Part shown: positions 1-11,186 of the stretch, piece after piece
Layout of the letters: each line of letters opens with the position of its first letter
Numbering within the stretch: position 1 is the first letter of the stretch
Assembly (NCBI GenBank): GCA_039545295.1
Contig: BCIK01000017.1
Coordinates: 186,001 to 250,000, forward strand
Length of the DNA stretch: 64,000 nucleotides
Reading direction: 5' to 3'
Source: Udeniomyces pyricola
Lineage: Eukaryota; Basidiomycota; Tremellomycetes; Cystofilobasidiales; Mrakiaceae
The notes under the pieces: model-generated
What the model was told of the DNA's origin: nothing
Database searches by the model: none
The model's input: only the letters and a program-made list of their open reading frames with translations
Program-made: the position numbers and the translations under genes

Positions 1-3000
1 GAGGAAACCGAGGGAACGAAGCATGAGCATGTGAATGCTGCATTTGCTCATCCCGAGACGGGAGAGATCAAGACGGGAGCCGGAGCGTCGGAGGAGGAGG
101 CGAAGGAGAAGGGAGAGGAGCAGCGTGAGGGAGGCGAAGAGAAGGAGGGAGTGTCGGACTCTTTGGCGTCGATGCCTGATACGCCGGTTGAGGAACTCGA
201 GGTCCCTGTTGCGCTCGATCAGGAGGAGGAGACGAAGGTTGAGTCGCCCGTTGTCGCTTCGGAGGCGAAGGAGGAGAGCGAGAAGGAGACCGAAAAGGAG
301 AAGGAGGAGGAGAAGGAACAGGCGAAGGAGGATGAAGTTGTCTCTACTGCCGCTCCGGTTGAGGATGCGTTCCCCCCTACGCCCGCCGAGGAAAAAGACC
401 AAATTCTCCCCATCGACCGAGAAGAGAATGCTTCATCTACCATTACCACCGCCGCTGTCTCCGATAACGAGACCCCTGCTCCTACTGTCTCCGAACCCGA
501 GGTCGCTGTCGAAGAGGCCAAAGAGGAACCTGCCACCGTTGTTCCTACCACCGACACTACGAGTTCCACCTTGTCATCTGCACCGATCGAAGAACACTCG
601 ATCGCGTCCCTTCCTCCTACGCCTGTCGAGGAGAAGGATGAGATCTTGCCGATTGACCATGAAGAGAAGGATATCGTTGAGGTCGTTCAACCCAAGGAGG
701 AAGAGGAGGATGAGCAGTCGGCGCCGTCGGTCGAGGAGGTTCCAGAGGTAGTAGAGGAAGAGAAAGAGGTGGAGCAGAAGGATGAACGACCTAAGTCGAC
801 TGAACTCGTCTCGACTGAGCGTGAGGAGAAGGAGATGGTGGAGGAGGAGGAGGAGGAGGAGAAGAAGGAGGAGTTTGAGCACGTCGAGCACTCGATCGCT
901 TCGCTTCCTGCTACTCCTGCCGAGGAGAAGGAGGGCATTCTTGCTATCGACCGCGAGAATGTCGCCGTCCCCGATCGGCAAGAGGCTGAGGAAGAGGCTG
1001 AGGAAGCACCCAAGGAGGAGAGGCGAAGGACGGGATCTGTCGATGTTAGAGTTGAGACCGTGACCGAAGTTCACCGATCCGAACCGGACCTCGCTGCTGA
1101 GAACTTGAACGTTACCGAGAGTATCGATCAGCAAACGCCACTTTACGAAAACGGTCAGTCTTGAGTTGGAGTCTTTTCTCTGTTGATTTTGCTCTTTTGT
1201 TTTGTCTTTGTCTTATTTGCCCTTTTGTTTTTCACGGAAGGAGGCTTCTGTTTCGTCTGGATCTCAAGACTGACCCGGCATCTCATCCTTTTTTTTTTTT
1301 TTTTTTTTTTTTCATCCCTCTGTTTCGCTCGTAACCTAGTCTCCCCCGAGGCGATTGCCGCCATTGACGACTCGGTCGCTCCCACCACGCCCCCTGTCAC
1401 CGAGCCCATCTCCATCGGTTGGGACCACGTCGAGACGCCCACCGATGACCTCTCGTCCGAAGCTGCCGAGGAACGAACCGACGCCGCCCTGGGCGTGGAG
1501 AGTCCCGGGGAGATTGCGGATGACTTGGGGTTGGAGAGCAAGGATTTGAGTCAAGAGGCTAAGCATGACCAAGTTCAAGGTTAGTTGTTGATTGGGTGTA
1601 GTAACTTGAATGGACATTGCCGGGTTTTCCTTTTTGCGTTGGTCTTATAGCTGAACCCGCCTTTGGTCATCCTTCTTTCTTCTTCTTTCTCCTCTCTGAT
1701 GTTGTCCGTTCCTCCACTCTGTCCTTGCATGTAGACACCGCGTCTACTCCCATCACTGTCTCCGAGCCTGAGCCGACGACTCCTGCTCCCGTGGTTGCCT
1801 CTCATCCGGAAGCCGAAGCTGAGTTCGTCTCGACCGAGACTGCCCAAGCAGAGCCTACCATGGACGATGCGGTCGACATCTCGGAGGACCCTTACGCTTC
1901 GTCCTCGATCAAGCCTGCGAGCGAGGACGAGACCCACCCCGCCGTTGCCGATGTCTCCGCGTCTACCGCCTCCGTCGAGAAGGAGGAGGACAAGGAGGAG
2001 GATTCTTCATCTCCCATCAACACTGCTGCTCTTGTGGGCGCGGCTGGGGCCGTCGGGGCCGGTATCGCAAGCTTGGCTGCCGTCGCCGTCAACCAGAGCG
2101 AGAAAGCCGTCGAGTCGATCGCTGCCGTCGCTCGAGAGCAGATGGTGGAGAACCAAGAGCAGGTCGAGCAGCAGCAGTCGCAGCCGAAGGAAGAGGCGTT
2201 CCAGCCTCGATCGGTTTCTGATCTCTTGAGTCATAAGCCTTCGAACAACGCCGAGGTGAGAATTTTTTTTTTCCTCTATCAAGACCATCATCATGCTCGT
2301 TTCTCCTTGGGACGTTCTTTTTTCGGATGTCAAAACGTTGCCTTCTCGGGTTACGTGTACTGATGTGTTGCGTTGGAATGTCCTCTTTTTTTTTTTTTCT
2401 TGATTTGATTCTCACTTTAGACTGGCTCCAACCACGGCGAGCCCCCTTCGACGCCTGCCGCCGAGCGCATCAGCGGCTTCCTTACGCCAGCCGTCACCTC
2501 CCCTACGGTCGAAAAGACCGAGGGCGACGTGTCACCGCCGGTGGCGGCCGAGGAGGTCTTTGCGAGGGAAGACGTCCCCAAGGGAACGTTGGTCAACGTG
2601 GAGGGAGCTCAATCATCCGACGTCGTTGACAACCTAGCCAAGGTGGGTTTTTCAACTCTTGTTTTTCTTTTTCTCTTTTTTTTTTCTCCGTTTTGTTGTT
2701 TGTTCGTTTGTTTGTCGAAATGTAGGAAGTTGAGAGACTGATGTGTTTTTTGTTTTGTTTTGTTGTTTTTGTGGATGATAGGTTGTTGAGCGTGAGCCGG
2801 AACCGATCCCTTCGAAACTGCGCGATCAATCGACGAGCGCGATGGCGGCGGCCGGGCCGGTGTTGGCCGAAACGTCGTCTCTGTTTGCGTCTTCGGCCAA
2901 CAAGCTTCGCTCTTTCCCTCCAACCATGAATCCCGTCACCGCAACCACCGCGACCACTACCACCACTACCACCTCTCCTGCTCCTGCTCCTGCTTCTGCT

Positions 3001-3141
3001 TCTGCTCCTGCTTCTGCATCTCCTTCTACCACTCCCACTCCCACTTCTGCTCCCGCCTCTGCTTCTGCCGACGTCAGTCATTCCTACACCGTCGAGATTG
3101 TGCTTTCCATCGTTGTCGTGCTTGCCTTCTTCTGGTTCTGA
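1..3141 (+). CDS. Acidic repeat protein with C-terminal membrane tail anchor (5' partial)
   Basis: I do not recognise this family. Five exons (1-1153, 1340-1579, 1735-2255, 2421-2642, 2782-3141) join in frame to 831 residues. The frame is open from base 1, so the N-terminus lies outside the window. The first exon is extremely Glu/Lys-rich and carries four diverged copies of a motif of about 25 residues, with core P-x-TP-x-EEK-x-x-IL-x-ID-x-E (near 160, 361, 592 and 886). Exon 3 has an Ala/Gly-rich hydrophobic stretch (near 2026-2090). The last exon has an Ala/Pro/Ser/Thr-rich linker and ends in a hydrophobic segment, VEIVLSIVVVLAFFWF, right before the stop, as in a tail-anchored protein. That arrangement predicts a large acidic cytosolic region held on a membrane; this is inference. 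Introns 1 and 4 contain long T runs. Confidence 0.8.
160..960 (+). repeat. Four-copy coding repeat, SIASLPxTPxEEK-type motif
   Basis: Copies start at about 160 (SLASMPDTPVEELE), 361 (EDAFPPTPAEEKDQILPID), 592 (HSIASLPPTPVEEKDEILPI) and 886 (HSIASLPATPAEEKEGILAI). Copies 3 and 4 are the most alike. The first has lost the ILPID half. Spacing is irregular and filled by Glu/Lys-rich sequence, so this looks like an old internal duplication under selection rather than a recent tandem expansion. Confidence 0.85.
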
Positions 3142-3790
3142 TATCCCTTTTCTCTCTGCTTTTCTTCTTCTTTGTCTTCTTTTTCTGTTTTTGGTGTGGT
3201 ATTCTCCCCTTTTCGTTATGCGAATGACATGCTTTCGTCGTCTCTTCGAATCCTCCCCCCTCCCTCTTTCCCCTTTGGGCGTCTGTTGGGCTTTGCTCTT
3301 TGGCTTGGCTTCGCTTCCCTGTGACAACATCGCTTTCCCCCCTTTCCCCCTTCTCCCGCCCGACCCTCCCCCCCACCTGTTCCTCCCTTTCCTCCCCGCT
3401 TCCTTCCCGCTACGTTGATCTTTCACCCCGACGTCCACACCGGTTTGGATCACACTGTTCGAACCTCTTTATCGGGGGGCGTTTACTTACCTCTTTACAG
3501 AACTTCGTCGACATAGCCTCGCTCCAACTGGGCGACGTTTGCAGTGCGTTTATCTTTTCTTTTTTGTTGTTCTTTTTTTTTTTTGGGGGGGGGGGGGGAG
3601 GCAAGAAGGAATATACCATTTCTCTCGTGTCTTTTGAGACGAAGAGAAAGGGGGTTGATCATGTTTGGAAGGGATTCCGAGGAGGGAACCGTCCCCAGGA
3701 ATGTCGCAGTGTACGAAAGCGAAGAAGGCTTACTTCACTACCTGGGAAAGGAAAGCCAAAGCCTGAAGCGGACGTTTCCCTAGAATTCAC
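3142..3790. other. Intergenic, pyrimidine-rich 3' flank and unresolved 5' end of the next gene
   Basis: No convincing gene. Bases 3142-3420 are strongly C/T-rich on the plus strand. A run of 14 G lies near 3585-3598. A short ORF at 3661-3783 could be an upstream exon of the MINDY gene, but nothing in it is recognisable. Confidence 0.6.
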
Positions 3791-5848
3791 ATGCCCAGTG
3801 TCCATCATCAATATCAAAATCGCTCATCCTTGTTCTCTTGTCTCTTTCCGGTTGTTTGTGTTTGTTCTGGCCTCCACGCCAGTCATCAACTCTCAAGAAA
3901 GTCCCGTCGCTGCCGCGGCCGCCGCTGCCGTTCCAGCCTCGACGACCAAACGACTCCCTCCGCCCGTCGCGACGGAATGGTTCCTCAAGGATCTCTCGTG
4001 GCCGGACCCTCGCGTGGGAGGCGCGAGGAGGATCGTCAAGATCATCTGCCAGGTACGCTGATCGTCCCCGTTCGCGTTTCTCGAGATTTGGCCAATCGAA
4101 ACTGGGAAGGAAAAACTGCTTGGGGGAGGTTTTCTTTTGGTTTCTTTCCTCTTTTTTGGAGATCGATCTGATGCACATCCCAACGCCTCTCTTTATATCT
4201 GGATTTGCATTTATTTATTTATTTCTATTTTTTTTTCTGTCCTCTTTCTTCTTCTTCTTTTAGGATACTAACGGACCTTGCAGCTTGATTTCGCTCGTCA
4301 ACGTGTTGACGCTTCGGGGTTCGATCCATATCGACCCTTCTCGAACCAAAGTCACCTAGTTCGTCTGCGTTTTTTTTTTTCGTCTGATTCCGAGATCGTT
4401 TATCTCGTCAGCCCGCACTAATTCATCTTTCCACCAACCCTCCTCTCTTCACACACGCCCTCGCTTTCCTCCCGCTCTCCTCCTCTCGCCTTCCCTCTCT
4501 CACTCTCTCCCTGCTCATTTCTGTGACTATAAAAAAAAAAACCGAATCGCTTTGATTAGCGAGTACCTCTCGACGCTCATTGCGGATTATCTCCTCGACC
4601 GCCAAACCCCATTTTCTTCTGTCTCCCCCCATCATCATCATCTCACGCTCGAATCGGCGCTTTCCATCCTACCTTCCACGATCCGAGGGCTCGATCTCGA
4701 CCCTTCCTTTACGACCGTCGGCGCGTTCGAAGCCGGAACCGGAACCGGGGGTGAACTCGCCCTCTTTGATCTCTGCGCCGTCAAGCTCACCCATGGTTGG
4801 GTCCTCGATCGGGAAGCGATGGCAGAGAACGAGAGGAGGGTGATGGAGAAAGTTGGGAGTTATGATGCGGCTCAGACGATGTTGGTCGAGGCGGAAGTGG
4901 GAAGTGGGAAGAGCTTAAACGAAGATGGTGAGGATTTTGTTAGGGAGAACATGTTCTTCTTTTGGGATAACAAAGAAGGGAGAGAGAGAGAGGGGAAGGT
5001 TAGCTCACGGGGCAAAGATTTCAACTTCCAAGATGCTTTACTAACAACATCTATTCTAAAACTTTCGCCTTTCCCCTTATCCAAACGTTTTTTTTTTTTT
5101 CAATCGTATGCTTTCATCTTGCCCTTTTCCCCACACCTTCTCTCACTCTCACTCTCACTCATTTCCTGTGCGCACAGCTGCCATCATTCGAACGTTCCTC
5201 GATTCGACCCGGACGCAGCTGACCATGACGGGTCTGCGATCCCTCGCGACCGAAGCGCTCGAGCCCGGAGAAGTCGTCGCTGTTCGTATTCTTCTTCTTC
5301 TTCCTCTTCTCTTCCTTCTCTGTTTCCTACTCCGATCCCACCCCCACCCCTCTATACACACTTCTCTCGTGATCATCATAAACGAAACAAAAAAAAAGAA
5401 AAGAAGAAGAAGAAACTTGATCCGTTCGTTTATAGATGCTGATGTTTTGTTTTGTTTTTTTGTTCTTTCTCTTCCTTTTTTTTTTAAAATGACATGATCG
5501 TCGACCCCTCTTTCCTTTCCTGTTCCCCCCCTTCAATCTCTTCCTTCTTCCTACCCTCTCGAAAACATCACCCTATCAGCTCTTCCGAAACTCGCACCTT
5601 TCCGTCCTCTACAAGCGACCGTCGGTCGTCGACGCAGCACCAACGTCCGACGCATCGACGGACGACCCAACGCTCTTCTGCCTCGTCACTGACGACGCAT
5701 TCCGACTCGAGACCGAAGTAAGTTCCACAAAAAAAAAAAAAAGAGACGTAGTCGAATTATATGAACCCCCCACACTCCTCTCTTTCCTTCTTTTTTTCCC
5801 GTTATCGACCTTGCGCTTTTTGGGTAGAAAAACAAGATCAAATTTTCT

Positions 5849-5879
<31 letters not shown>

Positions 5880-6132
5880 NTCTCTCCGTCTCTCACTTCT
5901 TTTCTCCCGGGTATGTTTGTGATCAAACCAACCCCCTCCTCCCCATTCTCTCCTCTTCCCCCTGTCCCCCCCCCCCTCCCCTCCTGCGCTTTCTTTTAAA
6001 GGTCGCTTGGGAATCCCTTTCCGATGTCACCGGCTCCACGACGGCCTACTACACATCCGACTTCCTTCCTTCCTCTTCCGCCGGAGGTGACGTCGTCGGT
6101 CTCTCAGCCCAACAAGTTCTCGATCGAGACGA

Positions 6133-6163
<31 letters not shown>

Positions 6164-6418
6164 GCCGGTGATGAAACCGATGACGCTCGGTTCGCGAAGG
6201 GTCTTCAGGAGGAAGAAGATCGACGACTCGCGCATTCCATGGCGGCGGATGATGTCGATGGAGAAGTTAGGTCGTCTTCGGCGCCGCGGCCTACGACTGC
6301 TAGCGCTGCTGAGGGTGGGGCTGGTCGATCGACGACAACGACGACGGAGGTCGGGTCAGGTGCCAAGAGGGAAAAGGAGAAGAAGGAGAAGAAGAAGAGA
6401 GGGTGTGCGATCATGTAG
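3791..6418 (+). CDS. MINDY-family (FAM63-type) deubiquitinase with C-terminal CaaX box
   Basis: Cysteine protease family that prefers to trim Lys48-linked ubiquitin chains. Exons after the first are firm: 3883-4052, 4264-4358, 4560-4927, 5178-5281, 5580-5717, 6002-6418. The catalytic Gln and Cys sit in QDTNGPC, split by intron 2 right after the Gln, with the usual six-residue spacing. The catalytic His is in LFRNSHLSVLYK, followed by family blocks (FCLVTDDAF, VAWESLSDV). The end is a Lys-rich stretch and CAIM, a farnesylation-type CaaX box, suggesting membrane attachment. A poly-Ala run precedes it. The start is uncertain: ATG 3791 plus a 7-nt first exon (3791-3797) gives 432 residues, but an upstream exon is possible. 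Intron 5 holds a long T run with an undetermined base (5880). Confidence 0.88.
5850..5880. repeat. Poly-T run with an unresolved base
   Basis: About 30 T in a MINDY intron, ending in an N at 5880. The N probably marks uncertain homopolymer length in the assembly; it is outside coding sequence. Confidence 0.9.
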
Positions 6419-7071
6419 GAAAAAAGGGGGGGGGGGAAGAATCGCTGAGATAAAGGATTGTAGAGGTCCGAGAAAAGAAGAGAGAAGGGAATTTACATGG
6501 GGGGAAAGGGGAGGTCATTTGAGAGGAATGTGCGTGTACGTAGCAAAGAATTGGCATCGAAGGATCGGAAAAGGTTTCTTTGTTTTGGTATTGATATGCA
6601 TGGGGTTATAGACATTTAAGTGGCTCAATCGCGCACACCACGGATTCAAAACTCCAAATCCCATACGAAAAAAAAAAGAGAGAGAGAGAGAGAGACAAAA
6701 ACACAGGAGCAAGGCAACGAGGAGGAAAGACGAAAAACAGGAATGAAAATTCCTAGAGGAGATGGATCCAGAGCTAGATGGGAGGCGATCAAATGACAAG
6801 ATTTGATTCATTTTGACTTCTTGTTCTCTTTGGTGATATCGATCGGGTTGGTTGACTGGGAAAAGGAGGGAGGAGAGGAAGGGGAGGGGGGGGGGGGGTA
6901 AGGAGGGTCGAGTGTTTCGTCAAAGCGGGGCTGTATCAGCATAAAAAGCAATCTTAAAAGAAAGGAGATCGCTGGGTGGGCCGGGGGGGGGGGGGAGGGG
7001 AGTTTGTTTTCTATCTTCTTCGCCTCGTTCCTTCATCTTTGCCTTCCAGGAAAGCGAAATGATTCCACCAT
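6419..7071. other. Convergent intergenic region, purine-rich on plus strand
   Basis: Lies between the stops of the MINDY gene (plus) and the aldehyde dehydrogenase (minus). G/A-rich, with G runs near 6425, 6886 and 6983 and a GA repeat near 6677. That equals a pyrimidine-rich 3' flank for the minus-strand gene. No gene seen. Confidence 0.7.
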
Positions 7072-10000
7072 CTATTTCAACACGGTCCATGGTGGCAACC
7101 CTCCAGCCTGGGACGACACTCTCGGAATCGAGATTGTCTTGGTCTGAGTGAACGAGTCAATGGCCCACTTGCCGCCGAAGCGACCGAAGCCAGAGGACTT
7201 ATGGCCTCCATGCGGGAGCGTCGGTCCATCGTGAACGGAGCTCGAATTGATGTGGATGGCGGAACATTCAAGTGTCCTTGAGAGGTTGAGCGCCGCTAGA
7301 AGGTCCTGTTTGGGAGGGGAAGACAATGATGGCGAGACGAGACGGAGAAGAAAAGAAGAAGAAAGAAAAAGAATGACAGGGTCAGACATCAAGCTTGTGA
7401 TTTACGAGAATCAAGTGAAAAAAGGAAAGAAAGAGGAACAAGAAAAGAAGGACCAAAAAACCCAGAAGAAAAAAAGAGGAGGATTAGTACTTACCTCACT
7501 CCAAATACTTCCCGACAGGCCAAACTCGCTCGCGTTAGCCAACTCGGCCGCATGCTTCGCGTCTCGCGCGCGTATGACAGAAAGGGGAGGACCAAAGGAT
7601 TCTTGAGTGAAGATTCGCATCTAAGGTGAGATTGCATGACATGAGGGAAGACAAGACCGAGAACATGAAAGGTGTCAGACGAACAGGCAGGAGGAAGAGG
7701 TGGGATCTAGGAATTGAACACCGATATGGATGGCCCCCTTCACAGTCGCGTGGCAACTCGGAAACAGGTCCAGAGTAGAGAAGGGATTGGCTCAGAAGGA
7801 CTCACGTCGGGCGTCACATCGGTCAGGACAGCAGGACGGGAAGCCGAAGGAAAGCTCGGGAATACCTCACTATCGTCAGGCGGAAGGACGAGATCTTTAG
7901 CACCCTATAATAGCGTGGGGGAAACAGATTGGTGTTTTAGTCATTGCCGGCAAAGTGATAAAATCAATAGATGAAAGCTTTGGTCAGAATCCACATGTTC
8001 TAGTCCGTTTCGAACCAAGTCAACAGGTCGAGATCAAGCAGGGTTTGATAACGAACCTTCTCGACCGCATCTCGGACCAACTCCCTCACGGCATCGCCTG
8101 CTCTCCCACTGGCAAGCTGAAGCGACCCCCCGACCTCACGAGTGAGTTCGTTGGCTTTCCGACTGAGAACGACGAGGAAGTCATTGTAAATGGCATCGAC
8201 GACGATTGCCCGTTCCGTCGCCATCTTTTTTTTTTTTTTTTTTTTTTTTTTGCAAAGGTGTACAAAAGAGCAAAGCGAAGTCAGCACCACGCTCTGTCTC
8301 TTCCACAAGAGAGTGAGTGCTCCCAAACGGCTTACGCAAATCTGTCCTGAATGTAGCATCGACGAGAAGAGAATGGAATGTGCGGCGGCTTCGAGGTTGG
8401 CGGTCTCGAGGACGATCGAAGCTCCCTTGCCGCCGAGTTCGAGGATGACTGGTCTGAGAGACAAAGAAACCGAAGATATTTCATTGGAGAAGGAGTATGA
8501 GGTTGGTGAGATACTGCAATGGAAAGTAAGGGAGAGGAAAAATAAGGATTTCGGGCAAGAAGCCGTACTTGATATGGCGGCCACACATCTCCCCAATTCG
8601 TCTGCCGGTCGGAACTGAGCCTGTAAACGTGATCATCTAATGATTGGACGAAGCATTAGAGATCCATAGAGAAACTGTATTCTATGTTTCGCCTGAAGCG
8701 TCTTGGTCGACCATCTGATACCAGATGAGACCAGCGACTCACCCTCGTTCGTTCGTCACGGACAACGGACTCGACCATCTCCGCGACATGAGTCTCATCA
8801 AACTGAATGACGTTCAACGCGCCATCTGGAAGACCGGCGTCCTTGAAGAGCTGGCCGAGCATGTGATGAAGGGTCGGGATCACGGGAGAGCCTAAGCGAA
8901 GAAGGGAATCAGAATTTCGGCTTGATTAAGCGTCTGAGCGGCTTGTCTCCACCGAAGTAGAAAAATTCACCACTTGAGTGATGTCACCAACCTTTGAGAA
9001 GGACGGTGTTTCCAAAGGCGAGAGGCTGGACGATTGCTCTGATGGAGAGGGTGAGACCAAAGTTGAACGGTGCTATCGAAAAGACGGTTCCAAAGGGTTC
9101 ACGATGGACTATCGTGAGGGTTCCTGAGGTACCACCACCCGCAGGATACCAGTAAGATAAGACGAGGAGAGATCAAAGCGGAGCAAAGAGTCAGTCAAGG
9201 TTTCGGAATATGAAGACAGCCGTCGTGATCGATGGGAAGGCCATACCGTCGTCGGTCGTCGGTATCGAACCCTACAGGCAAGGCACAGGCAAGATGCGAT
9301 CAGTAATTGACAAGCGTTATACGATGACTGCAGCTCGAAAGGCTCACCTCGACTTGAGTGACCCTGCAATATAGAAGCCAAACAAGATCAGTTGGACGCG
9401 TCAGAAAGAAGCAATCAGGCACGGACGACACGTTGGCATGAAAGGGGAAAGCGAGACAGGCATTTCTTTGTTCTGCTCAAACCCTTCGACTGGCAATCGG
9501 ACTTACAATGAAGCTGCCTCTCGCATCATCTCTACCGAGACTGATATTGTTGTCGTTCACGAAATTCAAAGAGTGAGTTGCTCAATTTTTAGACGCGTCT
9601 AATGTAAACTGTGTCAGACTTGATCGACCCATATCATCCCTTCATCTTTTTTTTACTGTCCGACATCCAACTCAGACAGACCAACAGCGACCAGTCAAAC
9701 CCTTCAAGTTCACTTCAGTCGCAGTTGACCTACAGTTGATGTCATGGTCCAAAATCGCCTGCGTCACCGTCGTATCGCGTCGGTACGCGTCGTGGAAAGC
9801 TTCGCGTCGTTGCTCGAGCAGATCGGCGGCGCGGATGAGGACTTGACGTCGATGTCGGGCGGGCGAGGTCGACCACTCGAAAAAAGCTGAGCGAGATGAA
9901 GAGAGGGCTAGCTCGCTGTGGGTTCGTTGGAGAGTCAGAAAGATAAAAGAGCCACCAAAGAAACCGACGTAAGGGGCGTGAGCTGGAAAGGACGGAGAGA

Positions 10001-10249
10001 TTCGGTTGAAATGCTTTGTCCGAACGAGGACCAGACGGACAGAGCTTCTTTGTCGCAAGAGACTGCTTGGGAGACTGCGTTGGGTTGAGTTGGGTGTATG
10101 ACATTGATTGGGGGGCGAGAGGAAGTCGAGCAATTTTGACCGTTGATCCAGAGGGGAACCAAAGAGGAAACGTCGGAGGAGAGCGCTCGGCGCAACGACG
10201 GCGTCGACCGGATCATGGCGTGCGATCGCTGGCGAGCAAGATGGATCAT
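7072..10249 (-). CDS. NAD(P)-dependent aldehyde dehydrogenase, probably mitochondrial
   Basis: Oxidises an aldehyde to its acid; the sequence resembles the benzaldehyde/vanillin/salicylaldehyde branch, but substrate is not readable. Thirteen exons, high to low: 10249-10041, 9915-9734, 9540-9507, 9363-9348, 9271-9247, 9123-8992, 8891-8743, 8636-8569, 8453-8336, 8224-8057, 7904-7806, 7620-7495, 7305-7072. They give 519 residues, a normal length for the family. Visible motifs are FTGSVPTGRR (cofactor site), LELGGKG with catalytic Glu about 277, SGQIC with nucleophile Cys about 311 (then MATERAIV across the intron), and ESFGPPLSVI. The start at 10249 gives an Arg/Ser-rich N-terminus (IRSTPSLRRALSS) like a mitochondrial presequence. 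Exons 4 and 5 are only 16 and 25 nt. The acceptor of exon 10 follows a 26-base poly-A run. Confidence 0.93.
8226..8251. repeat. 26-nt homopolymer at a splice acceptor
   Basis: T run on the plus strand, read as A26 in the minus-strand transcript. It directly abuts the G of the AG acceptor (exon starts at 8224), in place of the usual pyrimidine tract. Confidence 0.9.
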
Positions 10250-11186
10250 GTTGGAGACGGGCGTGAGGGGATGGAGAGGGTACCTCGTTATTCGATGGCG
10301 AATCAAGCAAGACACTCTGATGGCTACTGATGCTCGCTGTCGATGTCGTCGTCGGTGTTGTCGTCGATGTGGCCAGGGACAAAAGGATTCGCATACCGAA
10401 GCCGCCTCCGTGACCAACGACCAACTCCGCTCACGTCGCGACTGGACGACATCCGGTCTTCGCGGGACCTTGAGTACCGGAACCTGTGACCATACAAACA
10501 GCCGCCAGTCGCCTGGATGAGCAGATGGATGGACATCGCCGGGTGGTCCGGCGGTCTGTGTTGGTGTTGGCGATGGAGGCTGGTAGCCGGTAGCCGGTAG
10601 CCAGCAGAAGGAATGGTCCGGGAACGGGCTGGATGGGGGTCGAGCAGAGCAAAGCTAAGGAAGATCAGAGTGAGATCATTGGACATACAGATAATTATAT
10701 GCAGCTCCAGAAAACAAACCAACAGAACGTGCGTTTGTAAACAGCTGTCAAGGAAAACTAAAGCATGCTAAGAGTTTCGACCTATCGATCACGGTCGATC
10801 CATGTGAACCGATGCATGGAGAAAAAAAAAACAAAACAAAAAAAACTTCCTCTGCTTTTTCGCTTTGCTCAATATATATGACCAGCTGCATGAGCTCGAA
10901 AAGAATCACAAGTTTCATAACATTAAAAGAGACTCAAGATTCAATGTTGATATATAATGTTATACAATGTATGAATTATTCACATACATGTCCTTGCATG
11001 TCCACACGTAACGGCGTGTTCAATTATCGAATTTCTTTTCGACCAAATTCTTGATTTCCCCCTTCGGATTTGAACGAAACGTTTCGTCCCTCAATCCGTC
11101 GACTTCCTCGTTCTTTCTCGCCCTCCGTGGTCGCTTCCTAACACCCTTCCACACCCTCCCGTCCTCACCTATCCGTCTAATTCGAT
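10250..11186. other. Divergent intergenic region
   Basis: Shared upstream region of the aldehyde dehydrogenase (minus) and the G-patch gene (plus). ORFs on the plus strand here overlap the start of the dehydrogenase gene and look like shadows. Bases 10830-11040 are AT-rich. I see no gene. Confidence 0.6.

Noticed and set aside
2593..3453. 286-codon minus-strand ORF opposite the acidic protein
   Set aside because: It runs across the introns and C/T-rich flank of the plus-strand gene, and its Arg/Lys/Gly composition is what C/T-rich DNA gives on the reverse strand.
3460..3480. GTTCGAACC resembling a tRNA B box
   Set aside because: No matching A box or cloverleaf around it. The similar GGTTCGATCC near 4318 is inside the MINDY exon.
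9672..10520. Long ORFs on both strands around the start of the aldehyde dehydrogenase
   Set aside because: Conserved ALDH motifs fix the minus-strand reading frame; plus-strand ORFs are shadows in GC-rich coding sequence without recognisable domains.
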